A stretch of 64,000 nucleotides of DNA. Origin: Diplosphaera chodatii. Lineage: Eukaryota > Chlorophyta > Trebouxiophyceae > Prasiolales > Stichococcaceae. A model generated the notes under the pieces. That model had not been told where the DNA came from. It was given only the letters and a program-made list of their open reading frames with translations, and searched no databases. Each line of letters opens with the position of its first letter. Within the stretch, counting starts at the first letter, position 1. Positions 48,704-60,204 of this stretch are shown one piece after another. The DNA lies in NCBI GenBank assembly GCA_032358165.1, contig JAALGY010000015.1, positions 2,108,001-2,172,000 on the forward strand. The letters run 5' to 3'. The translations under genes and the position numbers were made by a program.

Positions 48704-51700
48704 TCAGCTGCACTGCAGCAGCTCTGTCACGACGCCGACGGCGATGGTGCGGCCGCCGTCCCGCAGCGCCACGCGGCCCAGCGCCCTGTAGTCCGAGTAC
48801 AGCTCAAGCGGCACCGCGCGGCTGGCTGTGATCTCCACCACCCCCGTCTGGCCCTGCCGCACATAGCTGAACACCTTGCGCTGATGCAGCCCGAACACAT
48901 TATGTAGAAGTGGCCAGGAAGGCATTGATGGGCATTTTGTGGGGAATTGGCAGGGGCGCAACACGACAAGGGTAGACATTCAATGAAGTGCGATTGCGCT
49001 GCCCCACCTTGAGCAGGCAGCGCGGCCGCTGCTTCGACGTCTCCCCTGTCTTTGCGTTCAGCAACGAGACCAGGCGGCTGATGGACCCCGTTTCTTGTAT
49101 GCTGTGCGCGTGCAATGTCACCTGCAGAGCAGTATGTGAATACAAACTGCTAGGCGGTGCCGTCAGTTTCCACTTGCTTGTCGGCCTGCTGGAAAAGAGT
49201 GGTACATAGCGTCATGTCTGCATAGCGATCGGACGAATTGCAACAACAGAGGGGCGTGATCTGCTGCCTCAGCACCTGCTGGCCCTGCAGCACGGGGATG
49301 GGTGGCTCCAGCACCAGGACGCGTGCTGCAAAGCGGCTGACCAGCGGCACGGGCCACTCGGGGTGGCAAACCACGCCGCCCGCTGCCACCAGCTGCCAGG
49401 GCAAACACAGTATTGGATCACGAGAGCTGTCCCAGGAGATGCTTGACATCACATGCTAGGGATAGTCTCAAATGCACACCTCGCTGACTAGCATCCAGGA
49501 GGCAGGCATGGACCGAATCCATTGCAGTGCAGTAGAGGGCTGAGGAATGTGGACTGACAGCTGGCAACCGACACCTGAGTGTCGACACCGCTGAGGTTGA
49601 GGTCCACACTGTCGCCGGCGCATGCGAAGGTGATGGCGCTGCCGCCTGCCTCTGCTGCTTTCACGGCGCCCGCCTGCCCCGATGGCACCACCACCACCTT
49701 TGTGCCCGCCTTGAGTGCACCACCCTGCAGTGAATGATACAACTTGACCAACATCCGGTTGCCTGCACTGCCTCTGGCACGATGATTGTGCGGCACATGC
49801 ATGCTACTGATACTGGCGCATGCATCATGCATAGCAATGCTCTAGCTGGTCAGCGTTCGGTACCATGGCTGACCTCGAGCTTCCCCCCTAGGAGGCTGGT
49901 GCCACGGGCATTCCGGAAGATGTCCCGGATGGGCATGCGCAGCGGAAGCTGAGCCGCAGCACGCCCGCTTGGGGCGAATGCATCAATTGTGTCTGTCAGG
50001 CAAGGCCCGCTTCCCCACCTGTGACGAAACGGTGAGCATGCTGTGAGCACAAACAGTGGGTAAATCACAGAATAAATCACAAGCCGAATGCCGATCAGGC
50101 TTTGCATGCCAAAGCAGCAAATGCTGACAGGTCCCACCAGGCTGCCAGCCGCTCGTCAGTGGGCGGCGACACGAGGTTCTGGCCGGAGGGCGCTGCCGCC
50201 GGCAGCCACTGCACTGAGGTGTCCCTGAAGCCGCAGCTGCGCAGGAACGGCCCCAGCACCGACCTGCCCACCATGTTTCACACAAGCGCTGATTGCAATC
50301 TGATGGTGGAAACGCATTAACATGCGCCAAATCACTTCGGCAGGGTGACACACCGGATGTGCTCAAAGCGGTCCGCGTCGAAGTCGCAGGTGTCCAGCTT
50401 GGTGACCACCACGGCCAATTGGTCGACGCCCAGCGACTTTGCCAGCTGCGCATGCTCCCGCGTCTGGCCGCCGCCCGCCCCGCCGAAGCTGCCCACCGGC
50501 GCGTTGAACCCCGACTCGAAGCCGCCTGTGCAGCCAGCAGCAACAACGGCGTTGCGTCCTGAGCTCACATGTGCTTGATCAATACTACGCCAGCCGTGTA
50601 CTGCTGCTGCGCGATTGCACCTGAGCGCGACCGGTGCAGAGCAGGCAAGCAGCTGACACGCTTGTCTATACGTCGCCCTCATATGGCTTCCTGTGCACTG
50701 TGTTCGGTACTGTCCAGCAGCAGTGCTGTAGCATCCCCCTTGTCAGCCAGCTTGCCTGGCGAGCCATCGACGACGAGCAGCGCGGCGTCGGCCTGCGCGG
50801 CGCCGGCAATCATGTTGGGCACGAAGTCGCGGTGGCCCGGCGCATCCAGCAGCGTGACCGCATGCCGTCTGGTTTCAAAGCGCGCCGTCGCGACGTCCAC
50901 CGTCACGCCCCGGGCCCTCTCCTCCGGCCTGCAGCATCACCACTATGATGTGTCGGTAGCCAGCAGCATGGTTGCATGGCTTTGCGAACAGAGCTGTGGC
51001 CAGACGTGTGGCTTGGTGGTGAGCTGCGATGCAGCCAGCAGGGCTGGTTGGCGGACTTGTCACACCTCTCGTCCAGGAGCCAGGCCCAGGAGAAGGAGGC
51101 TTTGCCTGCCCGGGCCGCCTCTGTCTGCTGCTTGTGCACCTGCAGACGGACTGCTGCTTTCGTGTCAAGTGGTGTGAACCACGGTCGTCCCAAGCAGGTG
51201 ACAGACATGCAATGCCACCTCATGATTGACAGCAACCAGTCAGCTGTGTGCATGCATACACAGACATGAACATGCATGAGGAGCACTTGGCAAGCCGCGC
51301 CTGCTTTTGGGTGACGACGCCGAGGTCGGCCAGCAGTCGCCCCATCAGCGTGCTCTTCCCAGCATCCACATGGCCCAGCACCACTAGATGCAGCCGGCTC
51401 TTGCCGCCTGCATCACAGTGACACTGGCAGATCCACACTGATAATGCGCTGTTGGCCGCAGGACAACACAATATACCGGCGTCAGATAGCATAAACCTCC
51501 TCATTGCAGAGACGGTATACCTGCAGCTGATGATTGTGCAGCCTCTGTTTTCTCCAGCTCGGTCACAAGGTCGGCCTCCAAGCTGTACTCTGAATACCGC
51601 CGTCTTTGTGGCACTGGCTGATGCTGTTGCCCCGCGGCGCTGCTGACCCCACTGCCATCCCGCAACTGGAGGTCTGCCACCTCTGCAAACCCACAAATGC

Positions 51701-52605
51701 GCCCATTGAAGGGTAATACAGTGAGCCCTTCGCATATACATTAGAAGGAATGGCATGACGACCTAGAGGTGTGCAGCAAGTGCAGCCATGACCATCACCT
51801 TCTGCTGCTGCTGCGACTGATAGCTCTGCTGTAGCAACCTGTTTGCTGGGTGCGTATGGCCGGTTTGACGCCGCCTTCGCTGAAGTCGCCGCCTGCTGCT
51901 TGACTTTCTGAGGCACCGCAGGTGGCCGCGACTGGGCTGCCGCCACAGCGTTTGACGGCTCAGCTGGCACGCTGGGTGGAGTCTCTGCCGCCGGTCTGCC
52001 GGTGGCCTGGGCCTGGGCCGCCAGGACAACATCGTCCGGCGACGGCGTGTGGAAGCCAAAGATCTCATCCACTAGCTCATCGTCGTACTGCTCCTGATCA
52101 GCCTGCCTGCTGGCCAGCACCGCCTGCGCTGCCTCGTCTCTGCGGGCTGCAATCCCTGTACAGAATGCAGGACGTCCCGGACATGGGCCACTGTGTGTGC
52201 AGAGGGTTATGGTGGTTTACTCAGCATCCACATGTCCACGAAAGCCATGAAAGGCTCACCGCCTGGCTGTGGCTTGCCGCTGGGCAGCTTGGGCGGCGGA
52301 TCGCACAGGGTGTGTGCAAACGCTGAGGCACCTGCTGCTGCAGCCGGGCCCACCGGCTGCTGCTGGTTCTGCTTCTGAGCTTTTGGCACGGTTGCCTGCA
52401 TCACATGATCATAGCTGGCCGCTTCAACCTTCTGGTTTTCGCTTCAGACAACCCTATGAGCGTGGGATCGACATACAGAATCCAATACCGTCGGTGCAGG
52501 CGCCTCCTCCTCCTCCTCTGCATAGTCGTCAGCATCCCAGTCGTCATAGCCGTCATCGTAGTCGTCGTCATCATAGTAGGCATTGCCACCTTTGCCGCGC
52601 GCCAT
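48704..52605 (-). CDS. HBS1: HBS1-like translational GTPase (ribosome rescue)
   Basis: Relative of eRF3 and EF-1alpha that delivers Dom34/Pelota to stalled ribosomes. The start at 52605 opens [16 protein letters not shown] and a long acidic stretch, as in HBS1 N-termini. Near 52.0-52.1 kb lies [18 protein letters not shown], the HBS1 N-domain motif. A Pro/Ala/Gln linker follows. G1 is [20 protein letters not shown] near 51.35 kb, G2 is in [16 protein letters not shown]3 [20 protein letters not shown] near 50.84 kb, and G4 reads TKLD (50392-50403) in place of NKxD. Beta-barrel domains II and III occupy 48.7-50.1 kb, with [18 protein letters not shown] and a C-terminus that ends [19 protein letters not shown]. 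Arg-Asp-Gly-Gly-Arg-Thr-Ile-Ala is the shared EF-1alpha/HBS1 tail. Many introns; inner limits approximate. Confidence 0.9.
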
Positions 52606-53487
52606 CAGAGCTCCTTGCAGGCGACGGCGTCAAAAGTCTAGAGTTGCGGCAATGCTGGCGGCGGCGGTGGCGAGATCAGCAGCTGCTATGCAGTTGGTCT
52701 GGGGAGGAGAGCTTGTGTCCCATCGATTGTCACATGCATGCTACAGCTACAGCATCTGAAGAGTCATTCGAGCATCAAAGGTACACGGCCAGGCGTGCTG
52801 AGCAACCACATGCATGCCAACACGTCAAGCGAGGCAGATGCCAAGATGCCGCACACACTCAGGTTGCCACAACGCCGCAGTGGTGAATATGCATCCGCGT
52901 GCAATTAATGGTTTGACATTTGTTGCTAGCCTGCACTCATTGCCATCGGGCCTGTCACTCTCTGTCCTTCGTAATGCTGACTCACCCTGGTCATGCCGTG
53001 AACGCCTGCGGGCTGTGGCCAGTGTGGTGATGCTCAGTCTGCAGCTTGCACACCGGTGACTTTTCACGCTGAAAGCCACACTTGTCCACCATGATGAGGC
53101 GGTTCGCAGCCAGACCGCGGAGAGATTTTGGCACGGTTTGAGTGAGACTGCTTCAGGATAACTTGAAAGTCACTAGATGTTCATGCCAGAAGTCTCACTA
53201 GCAGCACATAGGAAAAGCATATCACACTTATTGGCACCGCTGGGCATCGCTGGCCGGAGGATCTGAGCAGGTTGCTTCACACCTCCTCACCGGCGGTTGC
53301 CGCATGAGGATGTAGCAGCCTCTGCAAGAGCTGGTCGCGGCACAGCCAACGGATCCCAGTACTACCCTCAACGGCGTGGTAGGTCCGCCGGCCCCAGGAG
53401 CCTGCAGCGAAAGTCAGCCGAGCTCGGCCCGCACGCGTCAGCCCGGAGAACCTCTGAGGCGGGGTGCTCTGCGGGGTTCAGCAGCTC
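52606..53487. promoter_or_regulatory. Divergent spacer (HBS1 / PP2-A10-like)
   Basis: 882 bases between divergent starts, the longest such spacer here. Several short frames overlap without motifs. Both promoters and 5' UTRs should be here. Confidence 0.45.
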
Positions 53488-55761
53488 ATGGAGGGCGCGG
53501 TGCTGTCAAGCCGCGCACGTCGCCGCCTCGTCATTGCCGCGGCCCTCGGCGTGGGCGGCTATGCAGCGTACTGCGCCTGGCGCGACAACGAACGCTTACG
53601 CAAGGCCGTGCGCTCCACTGCAGCAGAGCTGCAGCGGTGCAGCGAGGCGGCGCTCACGCGCACCACGGCCTGCGTCGTGGCGGGTGCAGTGAGGGGCGTG
53701 GCAGCAGTGCGCCCGCAGGTGTGCTCCCCAGCGGCCATTTGAATTCGGCCATCCTCCTCCAAGTGCAGCAGGTGTCCGCATGTTGTGAGTGCTGACTTTA
53801 CATTCTACTTTCGGGTTGTGCTGACGGGCCCAAGGACGGTGGTGCAGGCTGTTGAGACGCCAGAGCTGCGGGAGCCGTGGCAGGCAGTGGCACTGGAGAA
53901 GCTGGTCGGCCTACTGACGACCAATGCCGGCATGGACCTCGTCTCCCTCGCCGTCGCTGTGGGCGCACAGCACAGGTGGCAAACGATGAATTGTATGGCT
54001 TGTTTGTCGTTGAGGTGACCAGGTCTGTATGATGGTCACGGCTGAGGGTCGACCCCAAGGCTGAGCGTGTGTCGATGTGCACCTGCAGTGTGGCAGCGCT
54101 CTGTCAGCACTGGGCGGCGCAGAAGCGCGCAGCGGAGGCGCAGCGCCTCGCAGGTCAGCAGGCTCGCCCCAGGAACGGCTACCGGCAGGACGCGCAGCAG
54201 GGTCACAGCCATCAGCAGCCGGCTGGGCAGCAGCGCAAGCAGCAACAGCAGCTGCTCAGCCAGCCCGCAGACCTGGCGTATGATTACATTGGGCACCCCA
54301 TCGTGGCGCAGCTGCTGGCATGGACGTCGACGCCGCAGGTGTGCATCCCTTGCGTCTGAACCATGAAATCATATATGCCTTACGTTGCTCAAGCCTCCTG
54401 TATTGTTTGCTTCAGCAGGCGTTGTCCCTGGCGGCATGTTGTGTCAATGGTGTCGTCATCAATTATGTTGATCTTGCCATGGCATACGATGCTGCAGTTG
54501 ACTGTTGTGCCATGCCCTGGCCTCGCTCAACTGGCCGCATGCATGCAATCCCGTGGCGACCCAAGATAACACGGACATCTGCACATCCTGCATGTCACCA
54601 GCAACCGCAGCAAGGGACATGCACTGGCTGCGCTGCAGGGGGAGCGCTTCGTGATGGGGGCGATGGCGGCGGCCGCCACCCACAGCACCCGCGCGTACAT
54701 GGACAGCCTGGGCGCCGGCAACACGTACGACGACATCTTCGCGGCCGCCTTTGCGCCGCGCCACCGTGAGGCGCTCAGGGAGCTGACCGTCATGGCGACG
54801 CGCGAGGCGGTGGCCACCTACCTCTGCCCGCCCTCTCAGCACGGGTGCGCAGCCATGGACTTGGATGGTGCCTTGCTCTGTGGGCATAAGAGCAAGGACG
54901 TGCAGGTTCTGGCCCTACATGAGTTGCCTACTGATAGTGCGTGGGAGCTGTTCATGAAGTTATAGCAGGCACCAGCCTGAGAGGGCATGTGCGCTGCACG
55001 GATGTCATGCGCTGGATATAAGGAGGATGGTTCCCTGAAGCAGTTACACTGTACACTGCAGGGGCGCTGGTGGCAGCGGTGGCAGTGATAGGCACCACCA
55101 GGGGCGGCGACAGCAGCAGCGGCCCTCCTGGTCCGCCACGCTGCAGAGCGTCGGGCATGGCACCTCGTTCCTGATCAAGCAGGTGCGGTCCGTCTGCCCT
55201 GAGTTCGCACGCGCCAAGTGACACATTCACACCAGGGCCTCAGCAGCTCTGGGCCTCTGCTTAAGCAGGGTGGCAAGCTGCACATGCAATGCAAGAACAA
55301 CACATCGGCAAGCCGGTGATGCCTGACAAAGTGCTGCAAGTGGCGATCGCCTGACTGTGGGGCGCAGGTCAGCAACAACTCCAAGGCAGCGGCAGTTGCT
55401 CTGCCGGTGGTGGTGCTTGCCACGTCCCGTGGCCTGGCGCTTGGCTGCCGAGACGCGGTGGCCCGCTTCCGAGCAGACCCATCGGCAGCGGCTCCCTTTG
55501 AGGGGTCCACGCTGGGCTTTGCGCCCGCCAGGCACGGCTGTCTATCATGCATCAGCAGATTTGTTTTGCCAAACACTTGCCGCCAGCCCAGAATCGTAGA
55601 GCTGAACAGTGCCACCTGTGATCTGCTGCAGGGCGATGTTGTTTGACGGCGTGCGGGGCATCCTGTGGCTGGCACTCTGCCTGCTGGCAGCCGTGGTGCT
55701 GTCCTTCCTCGGCTTCCGGGAATTTATGCGGGGCGACAGCATGGCATTGCTGCACAATTAG
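53488..55761 (+). CDS. PHLOEM PROTEIN 2-LIKE A10-family membrane protein
   Basis: Function unknown; the land-plant family has an N-terminal and a C-terminal hydrophobic segment. Exon 1 (53488-53718) starts MEGAVLSSRARRRLVIAAAL, continuing GVGGYAAYCAWRD, a basic-then-hydrophobic N-terminus like that of PP2-A10. Exon 2 has ALEKLVGLLTTNAGMDLVSL. Exon 3 carries a Gln-rich linker and AYDYIGHPIVAQLLAW. The next clear exon (near 54.64 kb) reads ERFVMGAMAAAATHSTRAYM, then NTYDDIFAAAF and RELTVMATREAVATYL, which lines up by eye with the plant YLD-NTYDEFFSGL-NPKH block. Later exons have KAAAVALPVVVLATSRGLAL and a last hydrophobic segment LFDGVRGILWLALCLLAAVV up to TAG at 55759-55761. The start has no alternative upstream ATG in frame. 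Assignment is from memory of the family. Confidence 0.62.
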
Positions 55762-56107
55762 GAGCGTACTGATGCACGGGCAGGCTTCAAACAATAGGCG
55801 TTTGAAAGATTCAGGCCAAAACAGCCTCATTGTTTAGCAGAGAGCACTGCTGTGCTTCACTCTGCATTCAGGCTCTTGCGTGTGATATATCAGTAGGCGC
55901 CCATTCAAGATTGGGCGTGTAATCAGGTCCAGGAGTCAGTGCACTGTTGCTGCGTTTACGAACCTTGTCGCATGTAGGATATGCCGCCACTCTCTGAATG
56001 TGCGATGACAAACACCGAGCAACAAGTCAATTAACCACTAGAAAACCAGAACTGCATGGACAACATGACTCGTCGACGTCGTCTACATCACGGTACCTAC
56101 ACAGTTG
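55762..56107. other. Convergent spacer (PP2-A10-like / TPR)
   Basis: 346 bases between facing stops. The stretch is somewhat AT-rich and has no recognised feature. Confidence 0.4.
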
Positions 56108-58135
56108 TCACCGGAACAGGGGCTCCATCAGCTTGAAGGTGTCTTTCAATTCCCGCGGCTCCCTGCTCGGCAGCGACCACCAGCATGTCAGTGGGGTGGA
56201 ACACTCACAATGCCGACATACTGCGGCTTGAAACACATGGAGTACTACGAAATCATGACCAGTGGCTTGTGAAATCGGCCAGCAAGCGGACACTGCTGCT
56301 AACACTTGAGCCAAAATAGCCTCACCTGAGCAAGCCGTTCTCGTATGGGAGGTAGTACAGTAGTTTGGCCTTCAGCGAGTCTAGCTGAACAAAAACGCCG
56401 TCCTGCAGATCTGGCAGCGGCCAGCCAGGCTGCTTCCACACCTGCAGGGGTACAGCAGGAGGCTGATGCGTCTGGTACAGTTGTACGCCACTTAGATATC
56501 CATTGCATCAGGTCCACGCTGTCACAACCTCTCCGCAGGAACCCTCACCTGCGGATAAGCAACCTGGCTCTGCACTGCCACTGTGCATGCTGCAGAGAAG
56601 CCCTGCGACAAGGTATCCACGCCTCAAGGTCATTCAAAGTATACACTAGCGAAAGGTGTCCATGATGACACTGCTTGGTGCACCAACTGCCAAGCACGAC
56701 TACCTGATCCTGAGCTGTCTGTCGCAGGAAAGATAGGCATTCCTGCAGAACCTGCAGTCACATTGCCAGAAAAACTAGGATCGTCTATCGAGGCTTCACA
56801 CTTGAGCGTCTCCATTGACCTTATGAAGACTGCAGCTGCAGCCTGTTGCTTACCTGCGGGCTGTCAAAAGCACTGCTGATGGAGACCTGGGTCATTTGCT
56901 CCTCCTGACCACCATCCTTTGTCTTCGCTGCAGTGCAGACACTTGAAACTTGCAGTGCATCTGACCTGCGTGCTCAATGGTCACATGTATACACAGTGTA
57001 TAGCAGTTTACATGAGTACAGCAGGGTATACAGGAAGCAAAGCTTTTGAGCTTTGCGGATCCCTACGTGGCCAGAAGGAGACGCTGTTTCTGAGGCTCGA
57101 CAGGCCGTCCTTGGCTGCAGCTGCCTTCGTCATGCCGATGATGCGCTGCGTGAACTGTTGCATCGAGTCTGCGGCTGCTGCCGTTGGCGATTGCTGCGAT
57201 GACAGAGCAGTATGGAGGTGGTGAGATGCGTACAACTGATGGTTGCTGCGACCCTTTGTGACAGAGTAGCCGTCCGAGCTGATGTGCGACCAGCCATGCA
57301 GACTCCCACATCAGAAATGCAGACTCCCACATCAGCATTCACTTTGCTTTCGGACCTGGACGGGCGCCTGGCCCAGCTGCCTGTTGAGCGATTTCACCTT
57401 TGCTGCGACCTCTGCATTGGTGGGATTCAGCTGCAGTGCCTTCGTATAGTGCTGCGCTGCCTGCAATGGACAGCCTCCTCAGCCCTCAGCAAGTTGCATC
57501 CTTCCTCGATCAAGGGACTTCTGACATAATCATTGTGTATGCATGCGTCATGTCTTGCAGCGGCCACCGATGGTGGCATCATGACGGACACGTTGCTATC
57601 AGTCTGCGATCGAGTTGTGCATCAAAGGATCAGCACCTCGTCCAATTTCTCCTGCGCCTCCAATGCCGCTGCTTTTCGGAAGTAGCCCTTGTCCCAGTCT
57701 GGCTCCCGCTGAATCGCTGCATCCGCATCTGCCAGCGCCTTCGCCACCTTGTTGAGTTTCAAGAGCGCCGCGCTGCGATTGCTGCGACGCAGACAGGCCA
57801 GCATGAGCACTGACGCGCTGTGGCTCCACCGATCGTGCCATGACGGTCGGGTTGCCGTGTGCATGCATGGGGTGAAAGCATGCTGGCGATCACACCTGTG
57901 CAGCAACCTACCTGTAAAGTACTGCAGATTCTGGCGATTCCTTCAACGCTTTCGTGTATGCACCTGCAGTAATACATCATTCGTCTGTTGTGCACAATGC
58001 TCAGCCGCGGTGCATGTGTAAGATATACATGCAACTTCAACACATGCATGACCCACCCGCAGCCTTCAGGAATTGACCAGCTTTATAGTGCTTGTTGCCC
58101 TCTGCTTTCAGATCACTGTCCATCAGCTGGACCAT
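56108..58135 (-). CDS. TPR protein with a conserved aromatic C-terminal block
   Basis: N-terminal tetratricopeptide repeats of the HOP/STI1 type, which usually bind chaperone tails. The ATG at 58135 gives MVQLMDSDLKAEGNKHYKAG, then (phase-consistent) AYTKALKESPESAVLY, SNRSAALLKLNKVAKALADA, DAAIQREPDWDKGYFRKAAA and AAQHYTKALQLNPTNAEVAA, so three repeats. A middle part follows with MQQFTQRIIGMTKAAAA and MTQVSISSAFDSPQ. The C-terminal block is VAYPQVWKQPGWPLPDLQDG continuing VFVQLDSLKAKLLYYLPYEN, then EPRELKDTFKLMEPLFR with stop at 56108. I recall a similar YPQVW-FVQF-PRLF tail in a plant TPR family of unknown role. Middle exons are the least certain. Charge-clamp residues for Hsp90 binding were not checked. 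Confidence 0.7.
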
Positions 58136-58534
58136 GTGGTGACAGGTAGCCTACTGGCTGCGATGCTGCATTGAATGTGATCTGTCACACTGGAATCCAC
58201 CGCACCCCAGTAGGGTGCGTACCACAATTGGTAAAGGACCAGTCAATGTATTTGCTCAGTGTTTGCAACGCTCTGCGTTGCACACAATGATGCATGTGTT
58301 TGGACGCTTGACTGCCTGCAGTACAGGGTGGGGACTGCAGGTGGCCAGAGCTGCAGAGCAGCGTTGCCGAGGCATGGTTTGCGTGGGGCAGCGTGTCGAT
58401 CCCACTGCCCTTCCTCCCCACGTATCGAGTGTCACATAGCGACAACGAAAATTTCATAACGCACCCCGGGTGAACAACATGTGCATGCCCTGCTTGCGCG
58501 CTGGCTGGTTGGCTGGCTGGCTTTCGCTTTGACG

Positions 58535-59585
58535 CAATTCCCCTTCTGTATTGATGACTGAACCCCCTTTTGTGTCGACCACTCAACCACCTTTTGTGTT
58601 TGACCACTGGTCTCCCCATTCAAGCCCCCTTTCTGTTGCCCCGTGATCAGGGGTTAAGATCGTCCGCTTGTAGTGGACACGGGCTCTTTCGAATTCTATT
58701 CCTGTACACTTGATCCCTTTCGTGCGTGTTTGTCTGGACATATATCCCCTTTTTGTGACGATTCAATCTCTTGGCGGGGCCGCCTGATTGTTCAGAATGA
58801 AGCCTTTCCCCTTTTGTGTTGACTATGTAGCATATATTTGGCCACATCTCCCCCCTTTTGTATTGACCGTACAACCCCCTTTTGTTTTTATTCTGTCAAT
58901 CTCCCCTGTGCTTGTATCAATGTCCCCCTTGTGTGTTACGCCGATCCCCCTCCCTTTTGTGACATTTTGTGTTGTCACAACTTTGCCCCTTTTGTATTGA
59001 CCAGCAAGCCCCCTTTTTTGTTTGACCACATGACTCCCCCTTTCATGGGGAAATGACCCAAACACAAAAGGGTAGGACGACGTAGGTCCAGCGATCCACG
59101 ACCAGCGTTCCCCTTTTGTGTTGACCAGCGTTAAACTACAAGGGCCCCGTGGTCAAGCACAAAGGGGAACTGTGGTCAAGTACAGAAAGGGAGACACAAC
59201 CAATCGGTGGCAACTTCACCCCACTCTGTACAGTACGTCTTGACCACACACCCCCTTCCGTGTCCACCTAGCGTACACTACGAATGGGGCTCACAGGACA
59301 AGCACAAAAGGGAACGTTTGAATACAAAATGGGCGACCTGAGACACGTTCAAGCATTGACAACCAACCTACCGGTAACCCCGTCTGTGTTTGACCACGTT
59401 CCCCCTTTTCAGTCATCCTATAGTGTATTCTCCCCTTTTAAAAGGTAGTTTGCAGTTGACCACGGTTCCCCTTTTGTATTTAGACCAGAGAGGCAGAGAG
59501 GCGACCAATGCACCACAAAATGGGCTTCTGATGGTCAACACAAAAGGGAGAGTTGAGCCACAAAAGGGGGTCGAATCAAACCAAG
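58535..59585. repeat. Field of imperfect short repeats, CCCCTTTTGTGTTGACCA type
   Basis: About sixteen plus-sense copies of a core near CCCCCTTTTGTGTTGACCA occur at irregular spacing, for example at 58.56, 58.81, 58.85, 58.99, 59.11 and 59.39 kb. About six copies run the other way (TGGTCAACACAAAAGGGG type) mostly after 59.04 kb. Copies differ at several places and range in spacing from about 20 to 100 bases. No exon can be read here. The arrangement is not a regular tandem array, and no flanking direct repeat is obvious. Confidence 0.85.
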
Positions 59586-60066
59586 AGGAGTATTGATGCC
59601 GACTTACTATGGTCATGGTCATGGCCCCAGAAGGTGATAGGCGCGAAGTTGGCGAGCATCGAGGCAGTCCAAACCATGGACTGGGAATTCCTGTGAGGAA
59701 ATACGTACGTAGGAAAGCGCTGAGGCAGTGGCAAACACCTCCTCATATGTTGTAGCGCTACAGCAGCAGCCGCACCGCCAAGACGATAACATGCTAGAAA
59801 AGGCAATCGAACAATGCTGCTACTGACTCTACCTACACAGGCATTCATGGTGAAAGGCAGAAACAATCGAGCCGTCGCGGCAGCACCCACGCCAAGTCCT
59901 GGTGTCACTCTTGCAGTCCTCGTGCAAATGATCCCAAAGTGAGCTACAAGGCACCACGGTCAGCAGCAGCAGTCAGTGCCAACGTTAAGCTGGACCCCGC
60001 AGTCTGCAGACCAGCTGCCAGGTGTCTCAGCCGAAGCACAGGCACCCCTTGGACTTGACCTTCTCA
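59586..60066. other. Spacer of unclear content
   Basis: 481 bases between the repeat field and the earliest plausible stop of the next gene. A 110-codon frame on the minus strand (59576-59908) reads NSQSMVWTASMLANFAPITF and may be chance. No motif, so no gene is called. Confidence 0.3.
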
Positions 60067-60204
60067 TCACGTGGTGGTGGCCGGGGTGCCGGGGGCTTTG
60101 GCGCCGCAGCCGGCGAAGCTGCCTGCAGTGACATTGGCAGTCACCATCAGACCTGGCGCGGCAACGGGCGATGAGATGTGCATGGCGGATGGCTCGTGTG
60201 AAGG

